From Psychroflexus halocasei (GTDB lineage: Bacteria > Bacteroidota > Bacteroidia > Flavobacteriales > Flavobacteriaceae), in assembly GCF_900107595.1 (NCBI RefSeq), contig NZ_FNQF01000009.1, forward strand, positions 56,598 to 120,597: a stretch of 64,000 nucleotides of DNA. Reading direction: 5' to 3'. Positions 51,071 through 62,600 of the stretch are shown piece by piece. The stretch's first letter is position 1, and each line of letters opens with the position of its first letter. Under the pieces are notes generated by a model. The model was not told the DNA's origin. It was given only the letters and a program-made list of their open reading frames with translations, and made no database searches. The position numbers and the translations under genes were made by a program.

Positions 51071-52318
51071 TTATAGCTCAAGTGCTTTTTTGATATCTCC
51101 ATCCATCAATAATTTTTCAGGATCTTCAAGTGCTTCTTTAATAGCAACTAAGAATCCGACAGACTCACGGCCATCAATAATTCTGTGGTCGTAAGATAAT
51201 GCTAAATACATCATCGGTCTGATCTCAACTTTACCATCAATGGCAACTGGTCTTTCAATAATGTTGTGCATTCCTAAAATACCGCTTTGCGGAGGATTGA
51301 TAATTGGCGTTGATAACATAGAACCGAAAACGCCGCCGTTTGAAATCGTGAAAGTACCACCTGTCATTTCATCAACGGTAATTTTTCCATCTCTTGCTCG
51401 TGTTGCTAAGCGTTTTACTTCTTGCTCAACACCTCTGAAACTTAAGTTTTCTGCATTTCTCATGACAGGAACCATTAATCCTTTAGGACCTGATACAGCA
51501 ATACTGATATCTTTATAATCATAAGTGATCATTTCTCGACCTTCAATCATACTATTAACAGCAGGATATTCATCAAGTGCACGAACAACTGCAAGCGTAA
51601 AGAAAGACATAAAACCAAGGCTCACACCGTGTTTTTCTTTAAACTTCTCTTTGTATTTAGAGCGGATATCAAAAATAGGCTTCATGTCAGCTTCGTTGAA
51701 TGTTGTCAACATCGCTGTTTCATTTTTAGCTGTCACTAATCTTTCTGCGACTTTACGACGAAGCATAGACATTCTTGATCTTTTTTCACCTCTTTTGCCA
51801 GGGCCAGGAGTTCCCATAGAAGGTTTGCCTTCAGCTTTGACAGCATCGTCTTTTGTGATTCTACCATCGCGACCACTTCCCTTAACGTCTTTGGCGTCGA
51901 TGCCTTTTTCGTCAAGTGTTTTCTTGGCGGCAGGAGATGGTGAACCAGAAGCGTAAGTTTCTTTTTCTTTAGAATCAGATTCTTTCTCTTCTTTTGTTGG
52001 TTGCTTTTCTTCTTTCTTTTCGTCAGATTTTTTCTCTTCCTTTTTTTCCTCCTTGTCGCTATCGCTACCTGAAGGCTTCTCTGCATCTGTGTCAATTAAG
52101 CAAACAACGCCACCAACATCAACAACATCACCTTCTTCAGCTTTAAGCGTAATAATTCCGCTTGCTTCTGCAGGTAATTCTAATGTTGCTTTGTCAGAAT
52201 CAACTTCTGCGATTGTTTGATCTTTCTCAACGTAGTCGCCATCTTGGACTAACCATTCCGCGATTTCAACTTCGCTTATAGACTCGCCCGGTGAAGGGAC
52301 TTTCATTTCTAAAGCCAT
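51071..52318 (-). CDS. sucB: 2-oxoglutarate dehydrogenase E2 (dihydrolipoyl succinyltransferase)
   Basis: Core acyltransferase of the 2-oxoglutarate dehydrogenase complex in the TCA cycle. A lipoyl domain with Lys43 in [11 protein letters not shown] is followed by a long Lys and Glu-rich linker (about 80-125) and a peripheral subunit-binding domain ([20 protein letters not shown]). The catalytic domain ends with [13 protein letters not shown], containing the HxxxDG active site. The 415-residue length is normal. It lies 26 bases after sucA. E3 is not in the window. Confidence 0.95.
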   Translation of the reverse strand: MALEMKVPSPGESISEVEIAEWLVQDGDYVEKDQTIAEVDSDKATLELPAEASGIITLKAEEGDVVDVGGVVCLIDTDAEKPSGSDSDKEEKKEEKKSDEKKEEKQPTKEEKESDSKEKETYASGSPSPAAKKTLDEKGIDAKDVKGSGRDGRITKDDAVKAEGKPSMGTPGPGKRGEKRSRMSMLRRKVAERLVTAKNETAMLTTFNEADMKPIFDIRSKYKEKFKEKHGVSLGFMSFFTLAVVRALDEYPAVNSMIEGREMITYDYKDISIAVSGPKGLMVPVMRNAENLSFRGVEQEVKRLATRARDGKITVDEMTGGTFTISNGGVFGSMLSTPIINPPQSGILGMHNIIERPVAIDGKVEIRPMMYLALSYDHRIIDGRESVGFLVAIKEALEDPEKLLMDGDIKKALEL

Positions 52319-52344
52319 AATATTTATTGTTTCGTCGTCTTAAT

Positions 52345-55134
52345 TTATTTTTTATAATCTAATATACAATTGTCTTTTGAAGAATCAAAAACGTAATCAA
52401 TTACTTCTTCGTGACGTCTTTTAAATCTTGCAGGACTTCCAGCTGCTGGTGAACCGTAGAATCTTCTACTTGCAACTCTAAAGTCTTTTGCTTTTGTGTA
52501 ATGCAGCAACAAGTGAGAATATGTTCCCATATTTCTTGGTTCTTCTTGCGCCCACACAATTTCTTCGGCTTTGCTGTACTTCTTAATCACTTTATCCATT
52601 TCCTTTTCTGGTAATGGGAAAAGTTGTTCTATTCTTACAAGTGCAACATCTTTTCTGCCTTCTTCCTCTCTTCTTTCTAATAAATCATAGTAGAATTTAC
52701 CAGTACAAAGAACTAAATTTTTAACATCTTTAGCTTTAGGATTGTCTGTATCAATAACTTTTTCAAATTTTCCTTTTGCTAATTCAGCCTTTGTTGACCT
52801 TACTTTTGGATGTCTTAATAAGCTTTTTGGAGTGAAAACAATCAATGGCTTTCTAAAGCTCAATTTCATTTGTCTTCTCAATAAATGGAAGTAATTGGCT
52901 GGCGTTGTACAATTCGCAATATACATATTGTCTTTTGCACATAATTGTAAATAACGCTCCATGCGTCCAGATGAATGCTCAGACCCTTGACCTTCATATC
53001 CATGGGGAAGAAGCATGACAAAACCATTTTGAGATTTCCATTTATCTTCAGCAGAAGAAATGTATTGGTCAATCATGATTTGTGCTCCATTACTGAAATC
53101 ACCAAATTGCGCTTCCCAGATTGTCAATGTATTTGGGCTTGCCATTGCATAACCATAATCGTGACCAACAACTGCGTATTCTGATAATAATGAGTTGTAA
53201 ATGTAGAAGTTTGCATCATCACTAACATGTGCGTGAGGTACATATTCTTCTTCACTTTCCTCAACTTTAATGACTGCATGTCTGTGAGAGAAAGTACCAC
53301 GCTCAACATCTTGACCTGAGATACGGACGTCATGTCCTTCTTTTAGAAGAGTTGCGTATGCTAAAAGCTCACCCAATGCCCAATCAAGACTATCCTCATC
53401 AAACATTTCTTTTCTTGACTTCATCAAGCGTTCTACTTTACGTAAGAACTTTTTACCCTCGGGTAATTTTGTTATTTTTTGAGCTAATTCTCCAAGTTCT
53501 TTAATGTCGAATGTTGTGTCAACATCCTTCATCATATCTTTACGCTTACCGTATTCAATACCTTCCCATTCTTCTTGAAGGATTTTGGTAACAACAGCAT
53601 TGTTTTCTTTTTTAGAGCTTTCAAAATTTTCTTCAAGAGTTTCTTTATACTCTTTTTCAATTTTTTCTAAATAAGACCTATCAATGACACCTTCATTAAC
53701 TAATTGTTTTGTATAAATCTCACGAGGATCATCGTGATTAGAAATAGCTTTGTAAAGTTTAGGTTGTGTAAAACGTGGTTCATCACCTTCGTTATGTCCA
53801 TATTTACGGTAACCTAAAAGGTCGATAAATACATCTCTGCCAAACTCCATTCTATAGCCTAATGCGAAATTCATTGCATGGACGACAGCTTCGGCATCAT
53901 CAGCATTCACGTGTAATACTGGTGACAAAGTTACTTTAGCAATATCTGTACAATAAGTTGATGAGCGTCCATCGGTATAGTTTGTTGTAAACCCTATTTG
54001 GTTGTTGACCACAATATGTATTGTTCCGCCAGTTCTGTAGCCATCAAGTTGTGACATTTGTACAACTTCATAAACAACGCCTTGACCAGAAACAGCAGCA
54101 TCACCATGAACAACAATAGGTAATACTTTTTGTATTTCAGATTTATGGTGATCATCTTGTTTTGCTCTCGCAATACCTTGCACAACAGCACCCACTGTCT
54201 CAAGGTGAGAAGGGTTTGGTGCAATGTTGAGGTTGATTTCTTTACCACTATCAGTGTGGCGCTCACATGTCCAACCTAAATGATATTTAACATCTCCATC
54301 AAAGCCATCGATATCATAATCTTTACCTTGAAATTCGTTGTAAATATCTTTCGGGCTTTTGCCAAAAATGTTTGTAAGCGTATTTAAGCGGCCACGGTGA
54401 GCCATTCCCATCACAAACTCTTTAACACCCATATCTGCTGCACCTTCAATAAGCGCATCAAGTGCAGGAATAAGTGTTTCGTTTCCTTCTAATGAAAAAC
54501 GTTTTTGACCAACGAAGTTTTTATGAAGAAAAGTTTCAAATAAGTAAGCCTTATTTAACTTTCTTAAAATCTTCTTCTTTTGATCAGTATCGAATTTCGG
54601 ATGGTTTTTGTTTTCGTAAATTTTGTTTTGAATCCATTCAATCTCTTGTGGCTTTCTAATATAAGCATATTCAACACCTATAGATTCACAAAAAACTTTT
54701 TCGAGGAAATCGACGATATCTCGAAGCTTTGCTTTCCCAATTCCGATAATATCTCCAGCTTCAAATTCAGAATCTAAGTCTGATTTTGAAAGGCCAAAAA
54801 GCTCTAAAGTAATTTTCGGATGGTAATCACGTCGGTCTCTGACGGGATTTGTGTGTGTGAAAAGATGTCCGCGATGTCTGTAAGCATCGATGAGATTGAC
54901 AACTTGGAATTCTTTCTGTACGTTTTCAGGTACAGTGATTGTTTCAGTTTCCTTCGTTTCAGCGTCTCTTATAACAACTTCTTCAGCAGAGCCATTTTCG
55001 GTCATGCCAAAATCAAATCCTTGAAAAAATGCGCGCCAGCTTGGCTCGATAGCATCAGGATTTTGAAGATAATTGTTGTAAAGTTCAGCTAATTGTTGAG
55101 GATGTACTGCGTTTAAAAAAGAAAATTGGTCCAT
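52345..55134 (-). CDS. sucA: 2-oxoglutarate dehydrogenase E1
   Basis: Thiamine-diphosphate-dependent decarboxylase that passes succinyl groups to SucB. The 929-residue chain has the N-terminal FLNAVHPQQLAELYNNYLQNP segment that helps hold E1 to the complex, MGMAHRGRLNTLTNIFGK, the ThDP site GDAAVSGQGVVYE and the late EAQFGDFSNGAQ region. The catalytic HEGSEHSSGR-like segment reads GYEGQGSEHSSGRMERYLQL. It heads a two-gene operon. Confidence 0.96.
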   Translation of the reverse strand: MDQFSFLNAVHPQQLAELYNNYLQNPDAIEPSWRAFFQGFDFGMTENGSAEEVVIRDAETKETETITVPENVQKEFQVVNLIDAYRHRGHLFTHTNPVRDRRDYHPKITLELFGLSKSDLDSEFEAGDIIGIGKAKLRDIVDFLEKVFCESIGVEYAYIRKPQEIEWIQNKIYENKNHPKFDTDQKKKILRKLNKAYLFETFLHKNFVGQKRFSLEGNETLIPALDALIEGAADMGVKEFVMGMAHRGRLNTLTNIFGKSPKDIYNEFQGKDYDIDGFDGDVKYHLGWTCERHTDSGKEINLNIAPNPSHLETVGAVVQGIARAKQDDHHKSEIQKVLPIVVHGDAAVSGQGVVYEVVQMSQLDGYRTGGTIHIVVNNQIGFTTNYTDGRSSTYCTDIAKVTLSPVLHVNADDAEAVVHAMNFALGYRMEFGRDVFIDLLGYRKYGHNEGDEPRFTQPKLYKAISNHDDPREIYTKQLVNEGVIDRSYLEKIEKEYKETLEENFESSKKENNAVVTKILQEEWEGIEYGKRKDMMKDVDTTFDIKELGELAQKITKLPEGKKFLRKVERLMKSRKEMFDEDSLDWALGELLAYATLLKEGHDVRISGQDVERGTFSHRHAVIKVEESEEEYVPHAHVSDDANFYIYNSLLSEYAVVGHDYGYAMASPNTLTIWEAQFGDFSNGAQIMIDQYISSAEDKWKSQNGFVMLLPHGYEGQGSEHSSGRMERYLQLCAKDNMYIANCTTPANYFHLLRRQMKLSFRKPLIVFTPKSLLRHPKVRSTKAELAKGKFEKVIDTDNPKAKDVKNLVLCTGKFYYDLLERREEEGRKDVALVRIEQLFPLPEKEMDKVIKKYSKAEEIVWAQEEPRNMGTYSHLLLHYTKAKDFRVASRRFYGSPAAGSPARFKRRHEEVIDYVFDSSKDNCILDYKK

Positions 55135-55493
55135 ATTTGGATTTGCAATAGTTTTGAATAAACAAAATTACAACTTCTAATCTAATAGCACTCATAATAT
55201 CATATTTTATGATTTTGTTTTCAATTAACAATATTGAATTTTATATAAAAATATTGAATTATTATTAGTAAATCACATATTTCGATTTAAATAAATTCGT
55301 TTTACTTAAGATTTATGCGTTTAAAGTAACTTTTGTTAAGATTTACTTTTTTTATGTTGCTAATAATGTAAAGCTAGCTCAACTTATTTTAATAAGATTT
55401 AAAAACAGTTTTTGCTTTACAATTCTTATTAATATCTCAAATCATATAACAAACTCTTTAAAAAGTTTATTTTCGCCCAAAATATTTTTAGAG
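55135..55493. promoter_or_regulatory. AT-rich divergent promoter region of sucA and the prenyl synthase
   Basis: 359 bases with no credible gene. On the minus strand TAATTTTG (55170-55163) is an exact -7 box for sucA. On the plus strand the only candidate for the prenyl synthase is TATTTTCG near 55468, one mismatch from the consensus. Long A and T tracts fill the rest; I see no hairpin worth naming. Confidence 0.45.
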
Positions 55494-56459
55494 ATGAAAA
55501 ATATCGACGTTTATAAAGCTAAGTTTCTCGAAAATCTTGAGGGAAGATACACGGATAAAAAACCAGACAATTTGTATCAGCCTATTGAGTATATTTTAAA
55601 TTTGGGAGGTAAGCGTATTCGCCCTGTTTTGGTTTTGATCAGTGCCGATTTATTTGCTGATAAATCTTCTGAAGCGATAGATGCAGCTTTGGCAATCGAG
55701 ATATTTCACAATTTCTCACTTGTACATGACGATATTATGGATGCTGCTCCATTGCGTCGTGGAAAAGCAACTGTGCATGAAAAATGGGATATCAACACAG
55801 GTATTCTTTCTGGCGATGCGATGTTAATTACTGCTTATCAATTATTTGAAAATTATCCCGTTGAACATTTCAAACCATTGGCGCAATTATTTAGCAAAAC
55901 AGCGCTTGAGGTTTGCGAGGGTCAGCAGTACGATATTGATTTTGAAACTCAAACTGAGGTTGATATCGATGCATACATTAAAATGATAGAGTATAAAACG
56001 GCAGTTCTCGTTGGTGCTGCTTTAAAAATGGGAGCCATTATTGCGGGTGCTAATCAAGAGCAACAAACATACATTTATGAATTCGGTCGTTTATTAGGAA
56101 TTGCTTTTCAAATCAAAGATGATTATCTAGATGTTTTCGGCGATGAATCTGAATTTGGAAAACAGTTGGGTGGCGATATTATTGAAAATAAAAAGACCTA
56201 TTTATATTTAAAAGCTTTGGAAGGTAAACAGAAGGAGCAACTTCAACATTTGTTTTCTGTAACACCTTTAGATCCGAGTGCAAAAATCAAAACCGTTAAG
56301 CATATTTATGAAGCTTCTGGAGCTGCAGAGGCAACTTTAAAGGAAATTGAAAAATACACATTAATGGCTTTTGAATGTCTGGAAAAAATCGAACTTTCTG
56401 ATGATAGAAAAGCTTATCTGAAGAATTTTGGTTTGAACTTGATGAATCGAACTTTTTAG
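55494..56459 (+). CDS. Polyprenyl diphosphate synthase
   Basis: A 321-residue trans-prenyltransferase that condenses isopentenyl diphosphate with an allylic primer. The first aspartate-rich motif is LVHDDIMDAAPLRRG (Asp79, Asp80 and Asp83) and the second FQIKDDYLDVFGD. LNLGGKRIRPVL is the typical N-terminal signature. Product length cannot be settled by eye; farnesyl, geranylgeranyl or an octaprenyl chain for menaquinone are all possible. It is followed by the TetR efflux operon, which has its own promoter. Confidence 0.9.
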   Translation: MKNIDVYKAKFLENLEGRYTDKKPDNLYQPIEYILNLGGKRIRPVLVLISADLFADKSSEAIDAALAIEIFHNFSLVHDDIMDAAPLRRGKATVHEKWDINTGILSGDAMLITAYQLFENYPVEHFKPLAQLFSKTALEVCEGQQYDIDFETQTEVDIDAYIKMIEYKTAVLVGAALKMGAIIAGANQEQQTYIYEFGRLLGIAFQIKDDYLDVFGDESEFGKQLGGDIIENKKTYLYLKALEGKQKEQLQHLFSVTPLDPSAKIKTVKHIYEASGAAEATLKEIEKYTLMAFECLEKIELSDDRKAYLKNFGLNLMNRTF

Positions 56460-56495
56460 AATCTTAGAATTTTCATAAAACTTAAAAAACTTTTA

Positions 56496-56524
56496 TTGTT
56501 CTAAAAGTTTTTGGCTTAATTTTG
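56496..56524 (+). promoter_or_regulatory. Promoter of the tetR-efflux operon
   Basis: TTG (56496-56498), 18-base spacer and TAATTTTG (56517-56524), an exact -7 box that ends 9 bases before the ATG at 56534. An in-frame TTG at 56522 falls inside the -7 box and is rejected as a start. The message would be almost leaderless. Confidence 0.6.
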
Positions 56525-56533
56525 CCCTCTGTC

Positions 56534-57130
56534 ATGAGGAATCAAATTATTCATAAAGCAACTGAGATGTTTTTAGAACTGGGTTTTAAAAGTGTCACCA
56601 TGGACGATTTAGCCCATGAATTATCTGTTTCTAAAAAAACAATTTACGATTTAGTTGGAAAGAAATCTACATTAGTTGAGCTTGTTGTGCAAAGCGTTAT
56701 TGCTGAAATTGATGCTGAAATGAGCGATGTGTCTAATCAAAAGCTTGATGCAATTACTGAAATGTTTGCTTTCCGAGATATTGTTGTTAAACGCTTAAGA
56801 AATCAAAAAGCATCACCTCAATTTCAGCTCAAGAAATACTATCAAAAAACATACGATAAATACAGAGAGAAACAGATTGATATTATGAGCCAGAATATTA
56901 AGAAGAACATTCTTAAGGGTATTCAAGAAGCTTATTATCATGATGATTTATCAATTAATTTTGTTGTGAATTTATATATTGTTGGTCTTCTTGATATTAA
57001 AAATGAAGAGTTACTCAATGTAGAACAATTTACGCCAAAACAGTTGTATCACGAGTTTGTGTTGTACCACTTAAGAAGTATGACAACACAAAAGGGACAA
57101 AAGAAAATGAATGAAATTTTAAAGGCATAA
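56534..57130 (+). CDS. TetR-family transcriptional regulator
   Basis: A 198-residue repressor-type protein. The N-terminal helix-turn-helix (MFLELGFKSVTMDDLAHELSVSKKTIYDLV in family terms, about 10-40) binds DNA; the helical remainder should bind a ligand and dimerise. It is the first gene of an operon with TolC, adaptor and RND pump genes, so it very likely controls that pump and itself. The operator was not identified: I see no clear palindrome overlapping the promoter. The TolC gene starts 3 bases after its stop. Confidence 0.88.
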   Translation: MRNQIIHKATEMFLELGFKSVTMDDLAHELSVSKKTIYDLVGKKSTLVELVVQSVIAEIDAEMSDVSNQKLDAITEMFAFRDIVVKRLRNQKASPQFQLKKYYQKTYDKYREKQIDIMSQNIKKNILKGIQEAYYHDDLSINFVVNLYIVGLLDIKNEELLNVEQFTPKQLYHEFVLYHLRSMTTQKGQKKMNEILKA

Positions 57131-57133
57131 GAA

Positions 57134-58495
57134 ATGAATTTAAAAAAACACTTTTTACTAATTTTTATATTTCTGACAACGCTGACTTTCGGTCAAGAAA
57201 CTCAAGAAAAATCAGAAGTTTATAAAATGACATTACAAGATGCTATTGATTTTGCGATGGATAGCGCCTACGCAAACATCAATGCTCAGCAAGATGTTGC
57301 AATTGCGATCAAGAAAAAATGGGAGACAACTGCAGACGGTTTGCCACAAATTAACGGTCAGGTGAATTATGAAAATAATCCCAAATTGACAGTGACACCA
57401 TTACCTGGCGAATTGATCGGTGAGCCAGGAACAACCGTGCCTGTTAGTTTCGGTAACAAGCACAACATGAATGCATCAGCGCGTTTAGATCAATTGATTT
57501 TTGACGGTTCATATATCGTCGCGCTTCAAGCTGCAAAAACTTTCTTGGAATATTCTGCTAATAATAAACTGAAAACAGAATACGAAGTCAGGACCAACGT
57601 CATTACGGCTTACGGAAACGTTTTGCTCTCGAAAAACTCAATTGATATCACTGAAAATAACCTTGACAATGCTGAAAATAATCTCGACGAAACTCAGAAG
57701 ATTTTTGACAATGGTTTAGCAGAAGAGGAGGAAGTTGAACAGCTCAAGATAACAACTCAGCAACTCAAATCTCAACTGAACAATGCTAAACGTATGCACG
57801 AAATTGCAAAGGAAAGCCTGAATATGGTTTTGGGCTTGCCAGTTGAAGCGGAGGTTATTTTGTTAGACGAATTAGAAATTTTAGCAACTCAAAATATTTT
57901 AGAAACTGATGCTTCTGAAGATTTTAAGTTGGAAGAAACTGTTGATTTTAAAATTGCTAAAAACTTAGTTGAGCAAAGAGATTTAGAGTTTAAACTCGAG
58001 AAAAGTAAAGCCTTGCCAACTTTGTCAGCATTTGTCAATTATGGGGCGACAAGCTTCGGTGATGAGTTCAACTTTTTTGAAAGTGGGAAAGATTGGTATG
58101 AGTTCTCAACAATTGGCGTGAGTTTAAGCGTTCCGATTTTCAGTTCATTCCAGCGTCACTCAAGAACTCAGCAAGCAAAAATGGAGCTCGAGAAAGCTGA
58201 GGTGCAAAAGGAGCAAGCCATTAATGAAATTAAGAGAACTTACAATGCAGCTAAAAGTGAAATGACTTATGCTACTGAAAATTTCGAAATTTCTAAAGAT
58301 AATTTAAACCTTGCAGAGAGAATCTCACATAAAAATGAAATCAAATTTAAAGAAGGTTTAGCCAGCAGTTTCGAACTTCGACAAGCACAAGTGCAGCTGT
58401 ATCAAGCTCAAAACGAATATTTACAAAGTATGCTAAATGTAATTAATGCTAAAGCAGAACTTGAAAAAATTAAAAATAAGCCACTCCAAAACTAA
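57134..58495 (+). CDS. TolC-family outer-membrane efflux channel
   Basis: A 453-residue outer-membrane protein. A signal peptide (to about residue 21) is followed by two repeats of long coiled helices and beta strands. The TLQDAIDFAMDSAYAN, NNLDETQKIF and GLASSFELRQAQVQLYQAQN segments match the outer-membrane efflux family. It should form the exit duct of the RND pump encoded just downstream. Confidence 0.9.
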   Translation: MNLKKHFLLIFIFLTTLTFGQETQEKSEVYKMTLQDAIDFAMDSAYANINAQQDVAIAIKKKWETTADGLPQINGQVNYENNPKLTVTPLPGELIGEPGTTVPVSFGNKHNMNASARLDQLIFDGSYIVALQAAKTFLEYSANNKLKTEYEVRTNVITAYGNVLLSKNSIDITENNLDNAENNLDETQKIFDNGLAEEEEVEQLKITTQQLKSQLNNAKRMHEIAKESLNMVLGLPVEAEVILLDELEILATQNILETDASEDFKLEETVDFKIAKNLVEQRDLEFKLEKSKALPTLSAFVNYGATSFGDEFNFFESGKDWYEFSTIGVSLSVPIFSSFQRHSRTQQAKMELEKAEVQKEQAINEIKRTYNAAKSEMTYATENFEISKDNLNLAERISHKNEIKFKEGLASSFELRQAQVQLYQAQNEYLQSMLNVINAKAELEKIKNKPLQN

Positions 58496-58502
58496 AAGAT
58501 CA

Positions 58503-59678
58503 ATGAAAAATTCAATTCTTTTTATCGCAATCTTAAGTCTGTTGATGACGACATCATGTCAAAATAAGGAACAAACGGTTGATGAAGTTATAGATTCTGG
58601 AAAAGTTGACTTGATGAAAGAAAGACGTCAAGAACTCAACAAAGAGCAAAGATTGCTCAATACAAAAATCTCAAAATTAAGTAAGGAAATCGAAGCGCGT
58701 GAAGATGCTAACTCCTTCTCACTTGTGAGTGTCAAAAAAATAGAAACAGAGAAATTTGTTCATTATATTGAAGTCCAGGGAGATGTTGAAACTGATCAAA
58801 ATATTTTGATTTATCCTGAATTTAGCGGCGTCTTAGATAAAATTTATGTCAAGGAAGGTGATCGCGTTAAAAAAGGTCAACTCTTAGCTAGAATTGATGA
58901 TGGCGGTTTGTCTGAGGAAATGGCAGAGCTCGAAACACAGCTTCAACTTGCTGAAACACGTTTTAAAAGACAAAAGCGTTTATGGGATCAAAACATAGGT
59001 TCTGAGATTCAGTTTTTAGAATCTGAAACTTCTTATAAATCTTTAAAAAGCAATAAAAATAGATTGCAAAAGCAAATCGACAAAACACAGATTAGAGCTT
59101 CTTTCTCAGGAGTGATAGATAGTAAGCTTGCAGATCAAGGTCAAGTCGTTAGCCCAGGTCAGACACCGATTTTCAGATTGATCAATTTATCTGAAACATA
59201 TATTTATGCTGAGGTTCCAGAGCAATTTTTGAATGCTATTAAAGTTGGAACATCTGTTAATGTTTCTATTTCTTCAATGGGATTAAATTTTGATACTGAA
59301 ATTATTCAAGTCGCTAATTTTATAGATCCAAATAACAGAAAGTTTATGGTAAAAGTCGGTATCCCTAAAGATATCAGAAACTTGAAACCAAATCTAGTCG
59401 CTTTGATTAAAATTAACGATTACACTTCAGATGACACAGTTGTTATCAGTCAGAATGTTTTGCAAGAAACATCAAGCGGTGAACAGATCGCTTATATTTT
59501 TGAACCAAAAGATGATAAAGTTGGAACAGCAAAGCAAGTTAAAATCAAAACAGGTAAAAGCCTAAAAGGAGATATTGAGGTTTTAGAAGGTTTAGAAGAA
59601 GGGCAATACATTATCACAGATGGTGCGAGAAGTGTAAGAGATGGTGAGAAGTTAAGAGTTTCAGAAGCGATAAAGTAG
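58503..59678 (+). CDS. RND periplasmic adaptor (membrane fusion protein)
   Basis: A 391-residue adaptor lipoprotein: the signal ends LLMTTSCQ with the cysteine near residue 18. A coiled hairpin rich in Glu and Lys lies before and inside the lipoyl-like halves (YPEFSGVLDKIYVKEGDRVKKG and the later ASFSGVIDSKLADQGQVVSPG). A beta-barrel and C-terminal domain follow. It links the RND pump to TolC. The frame is open from 58446 but the signal peptide starts at the ATG at 58503, 7 bases after the TolC stop. Confidence 0.9.
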   Translation: MKNSILFIAILSLLMTTSCQNKEQTVDEVIDSGKVDLMKERRQELNKEQRLLNTKISKLSKEIEAREDANSFSLVSVKKIETEKFVHYIEVQGDVETDQNILIYPEFSGVLDKIYVKEGDRVKKGQLLARIDDGGLSEEMAELETQLQLAETRFKRQKRLWDQNIGSEIQFLESETSYKSLKSNKNRLQKQIDKTQIRASFSGVIDSKLADQGQVVSPGQTPIFRLINLSETYIYAEVPEQFLNAIKVGTSVNVSISSMGLNFDTEIIQVANFIDPNNRKFMVKVGIPKDIRNLKPNLVALIKINDYTSDDTVVISQNVLQETSSGEQIAYIFEPKDDKVGTAKQVKIKTGKSLKGDIEVLEGLEEGQYIITDGARSVRDGEKLRVSEAIK

Positions 59679-59684
59679 AGAGGG

Positions 59685-62600
59685 ATGGCAAATAAAAACA
59701 CATATAAAGAGTTTAGTATTTCATCCTGGGCGATTGATAATAAAATGACTGTTTTTGTCATTATTGCAATTAGTCTTTTAGGCGGATTGTTGTCATATTA
59801 CAGTATGCCTCGCGAATCTTTCCCAGAGATTGTACAAACCAAAATTTACGTGAGTTCAGTAAACCCTGGAAACTCAGTTGAAGATGTCGAGAAGTTTATC
59901 ACCGAACCTTTAGAGGAAGAATTTAAGAATGTTAAAGGTGCGAGAGAAATCAACTCCACGACAATGCAAGATTACTCGATGATTATCATTGAGTTCGAAG
60001 AAGATATAGAGGTTAGTACTGCAAAACAGTTGATCAAAGACAAAGTTGATCAGGTTAAATCGGAAACAACATGGCCAACATTAGATAATGGTGCCAAGGT
60101 AGAACCTAATGTATTTGATTTGAACATTTCTGAGGAAATGCCAATTTTGAATATCAATTTTGTCGGAGATTATCCAACGCAAAAGCTAAAAGATTTTGCA
60201 GAACATATGCAAGATGAAGTTGAACTTCTTCCGCAAATTAAAGAAGCGAGTGTAAGAGGTGTTGATGAAAAAGAAGTTGAGGTTGCCATTGATGTTTATA
60301 AAATGGTGTCTTCAAAGGTTTCATTTGATAATGTAATCAATGCAATTAGGGCAGAAAATAAAACTATTTCTGGAGGAAATATTATCAGTAAAGGTCTAGA
60401 AAAAAACATTCGTGTTATTGGAGAGATTGACAAACCTTCAGATCTTGAAAAAATTGTTGTAAAATCTGATGATGGATCTGTCTTTTTAGAAGACATCGCA
60501 CAAGTTAGATTTAATGAAAAAGATGCAACAACATTTGCGAGAAATAAGGGGAAGCCTGTTGTGATGCTCGATGTGAAAAAGCGAGCTGGCAAAAACATGA
60601 TTGAAGCCGTTGAGCAAATAAAAGAAATAGTCGAAAAAGAAAAGTCAGATTACTATCCGGAAAATTTAGAAATCAGCATTACAAATGACCAATCTGTGCA
60701 AACAGAAAATCAAGTAAATGACTTAGTCAATAATATCGTTTTTGGAGTCATTTTAGTTGTTGGTGTTTTGATGTTCTTTTTAGGTTTTAGAAACGCTTTG
60801 TTTGTTGGAGTTGCTATTCCATTGTCAATGTTTATCGCACTGACTATTCTTTCTTCATTAGGCTTTACTTTAAATACAATGGTTTTATTTGGTCTTGTTA
60901 TGGGATTAGGTATGCTGGTGGATAATGGTATTGTTGTTGTCGAAAATGTTTATAGTTTGATGGATGAAGGCATGCCTCGAATCAAAGCTGCAAAACAGGG
61001 GGTTGGAGAAATCGCATGGCCAATTATAGCTTCAACAGCAACAACTTTGGCGGCTTTCTTTCCATTAGGACTATGGCCAGGAATGATTGGTAAATTCATG
61101 GTTTATTTCCCGATTACACTTTCAGTTGTCTTAACATCTTCATTATTTGTTGCATTAATCATCAACGCTATGTTGACATCACAGTTTATGAAAACTGAAG
61201 AAGGTGAATTAAGAAAAAATTTATTGATTAAATGGAGCTTGATTCTGTTTTTAGTCGGTGCATTGGTTTTAGTGACTGGGTTTATTGCTGATTCAGGAGG
61301 GTTGAGAGCTATTGGTAACTTGAGTATTTTGGTTGCCATCATGATGTGGGTTTACAAATATTTCCTAGAAGGCGCTATTCGTTATTTTCAGTTTAATCTG
61401 CTCAAACGTATGGAGCGTTTTTATGAATCAAGCTTGGTTTTTGCTTTATATAAAAAAAGAGCCTATTTCTTTTTTTTCGGAACAATAGGAATGTTATTGC
61501 TAGCTTTCGTTTTGGTTAGTGTGGCAGAACCGAAAACTCTATTTTTTCCAGAAAATGAACCAAATCAAATTATCACTTACATTGAATATCCTGAAGGGAC
61601 AGCCATAAATAAAACGAATGCTTTGACAAAACAAGTTGAAGAAAAAATATATGATGCTGTCAAGAAATATGAAGATGACGACGGCTATAATTTTATGATT
61701 GAGTCAGCTATATCTCAAGTCGGAAAAGGTTCAGGAAACCCAATGACGAATAGTGGAATGGCTAATGAAATGCCGCATCGCGCTAAAATTACTTTAACTT
61801 TAAGAGAGTTTAAATTTAGAAGAGGAATTTCAAGTTTGAAAACTTTAGAAGAAGTGAGGCAGTCTGTGCAAGGTTTTCCAGGTGCTTCAATTATTGTTGA
61901 AAAAGACAATATTGGTCCGCCAACTGGTTATCCTGTCAATTTAGAAATAAGAGGGGATGACTATGAAGATATGCTTGCAGAAGCAGAAAATTTACGTCAA
62001 TTTATCAATCAATTAAATATTGATGGAATTGAAGAGCTGAAAATTGATGTCAATAAATCTAAACCTGAAATTGATATCAGAATTGACAGACAGAAGGCTG
62101 GTGAACTTGGTATTTCAGCTTCTATGATTGGACAAACGATTAGGCGTTCTGTTTTTGGACAAGAAGCTTCAACCTTTAAAGATGGGGAAGATGATTATGA
62201 AATCAATGTGCGTTTAAATGAGAATCAACGTTATGATGAAAATGCAATATTGAATCAGCCAGTTACTTTTAGAGATACAAAAGGGCAAATCAATCAGATC
62301 CCTATTTCTTCTTTAATTACAACTGAACCAGCCGCAACATTTAATTCTATTAAAAGAAAGGATTTAAAAAGAGTGATTACACTTTATTCTAATGTTTTAA
62401 CAGGAAGTAATCCAACTGAAATCGTCAATACCTTAAAACAAGAATTAGAATATTACAACCAGAAACCAGAAATGAAGTACGTTTTCACTGGAGAACAAGA
62501 AGAACAAGCTGATAATATGGATTTCTTATTGAAAGCACTTCTTATTGCTATGGGTGGAATTCTCTTGATTTTGGTAGGTCAATTTAACTCAATCAGCAAG

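Noticed and set aside
51736..52095. Lys-rich frame within sucB
   Set aside because: It is an alternative frame of the charged linker of the E2 protein.
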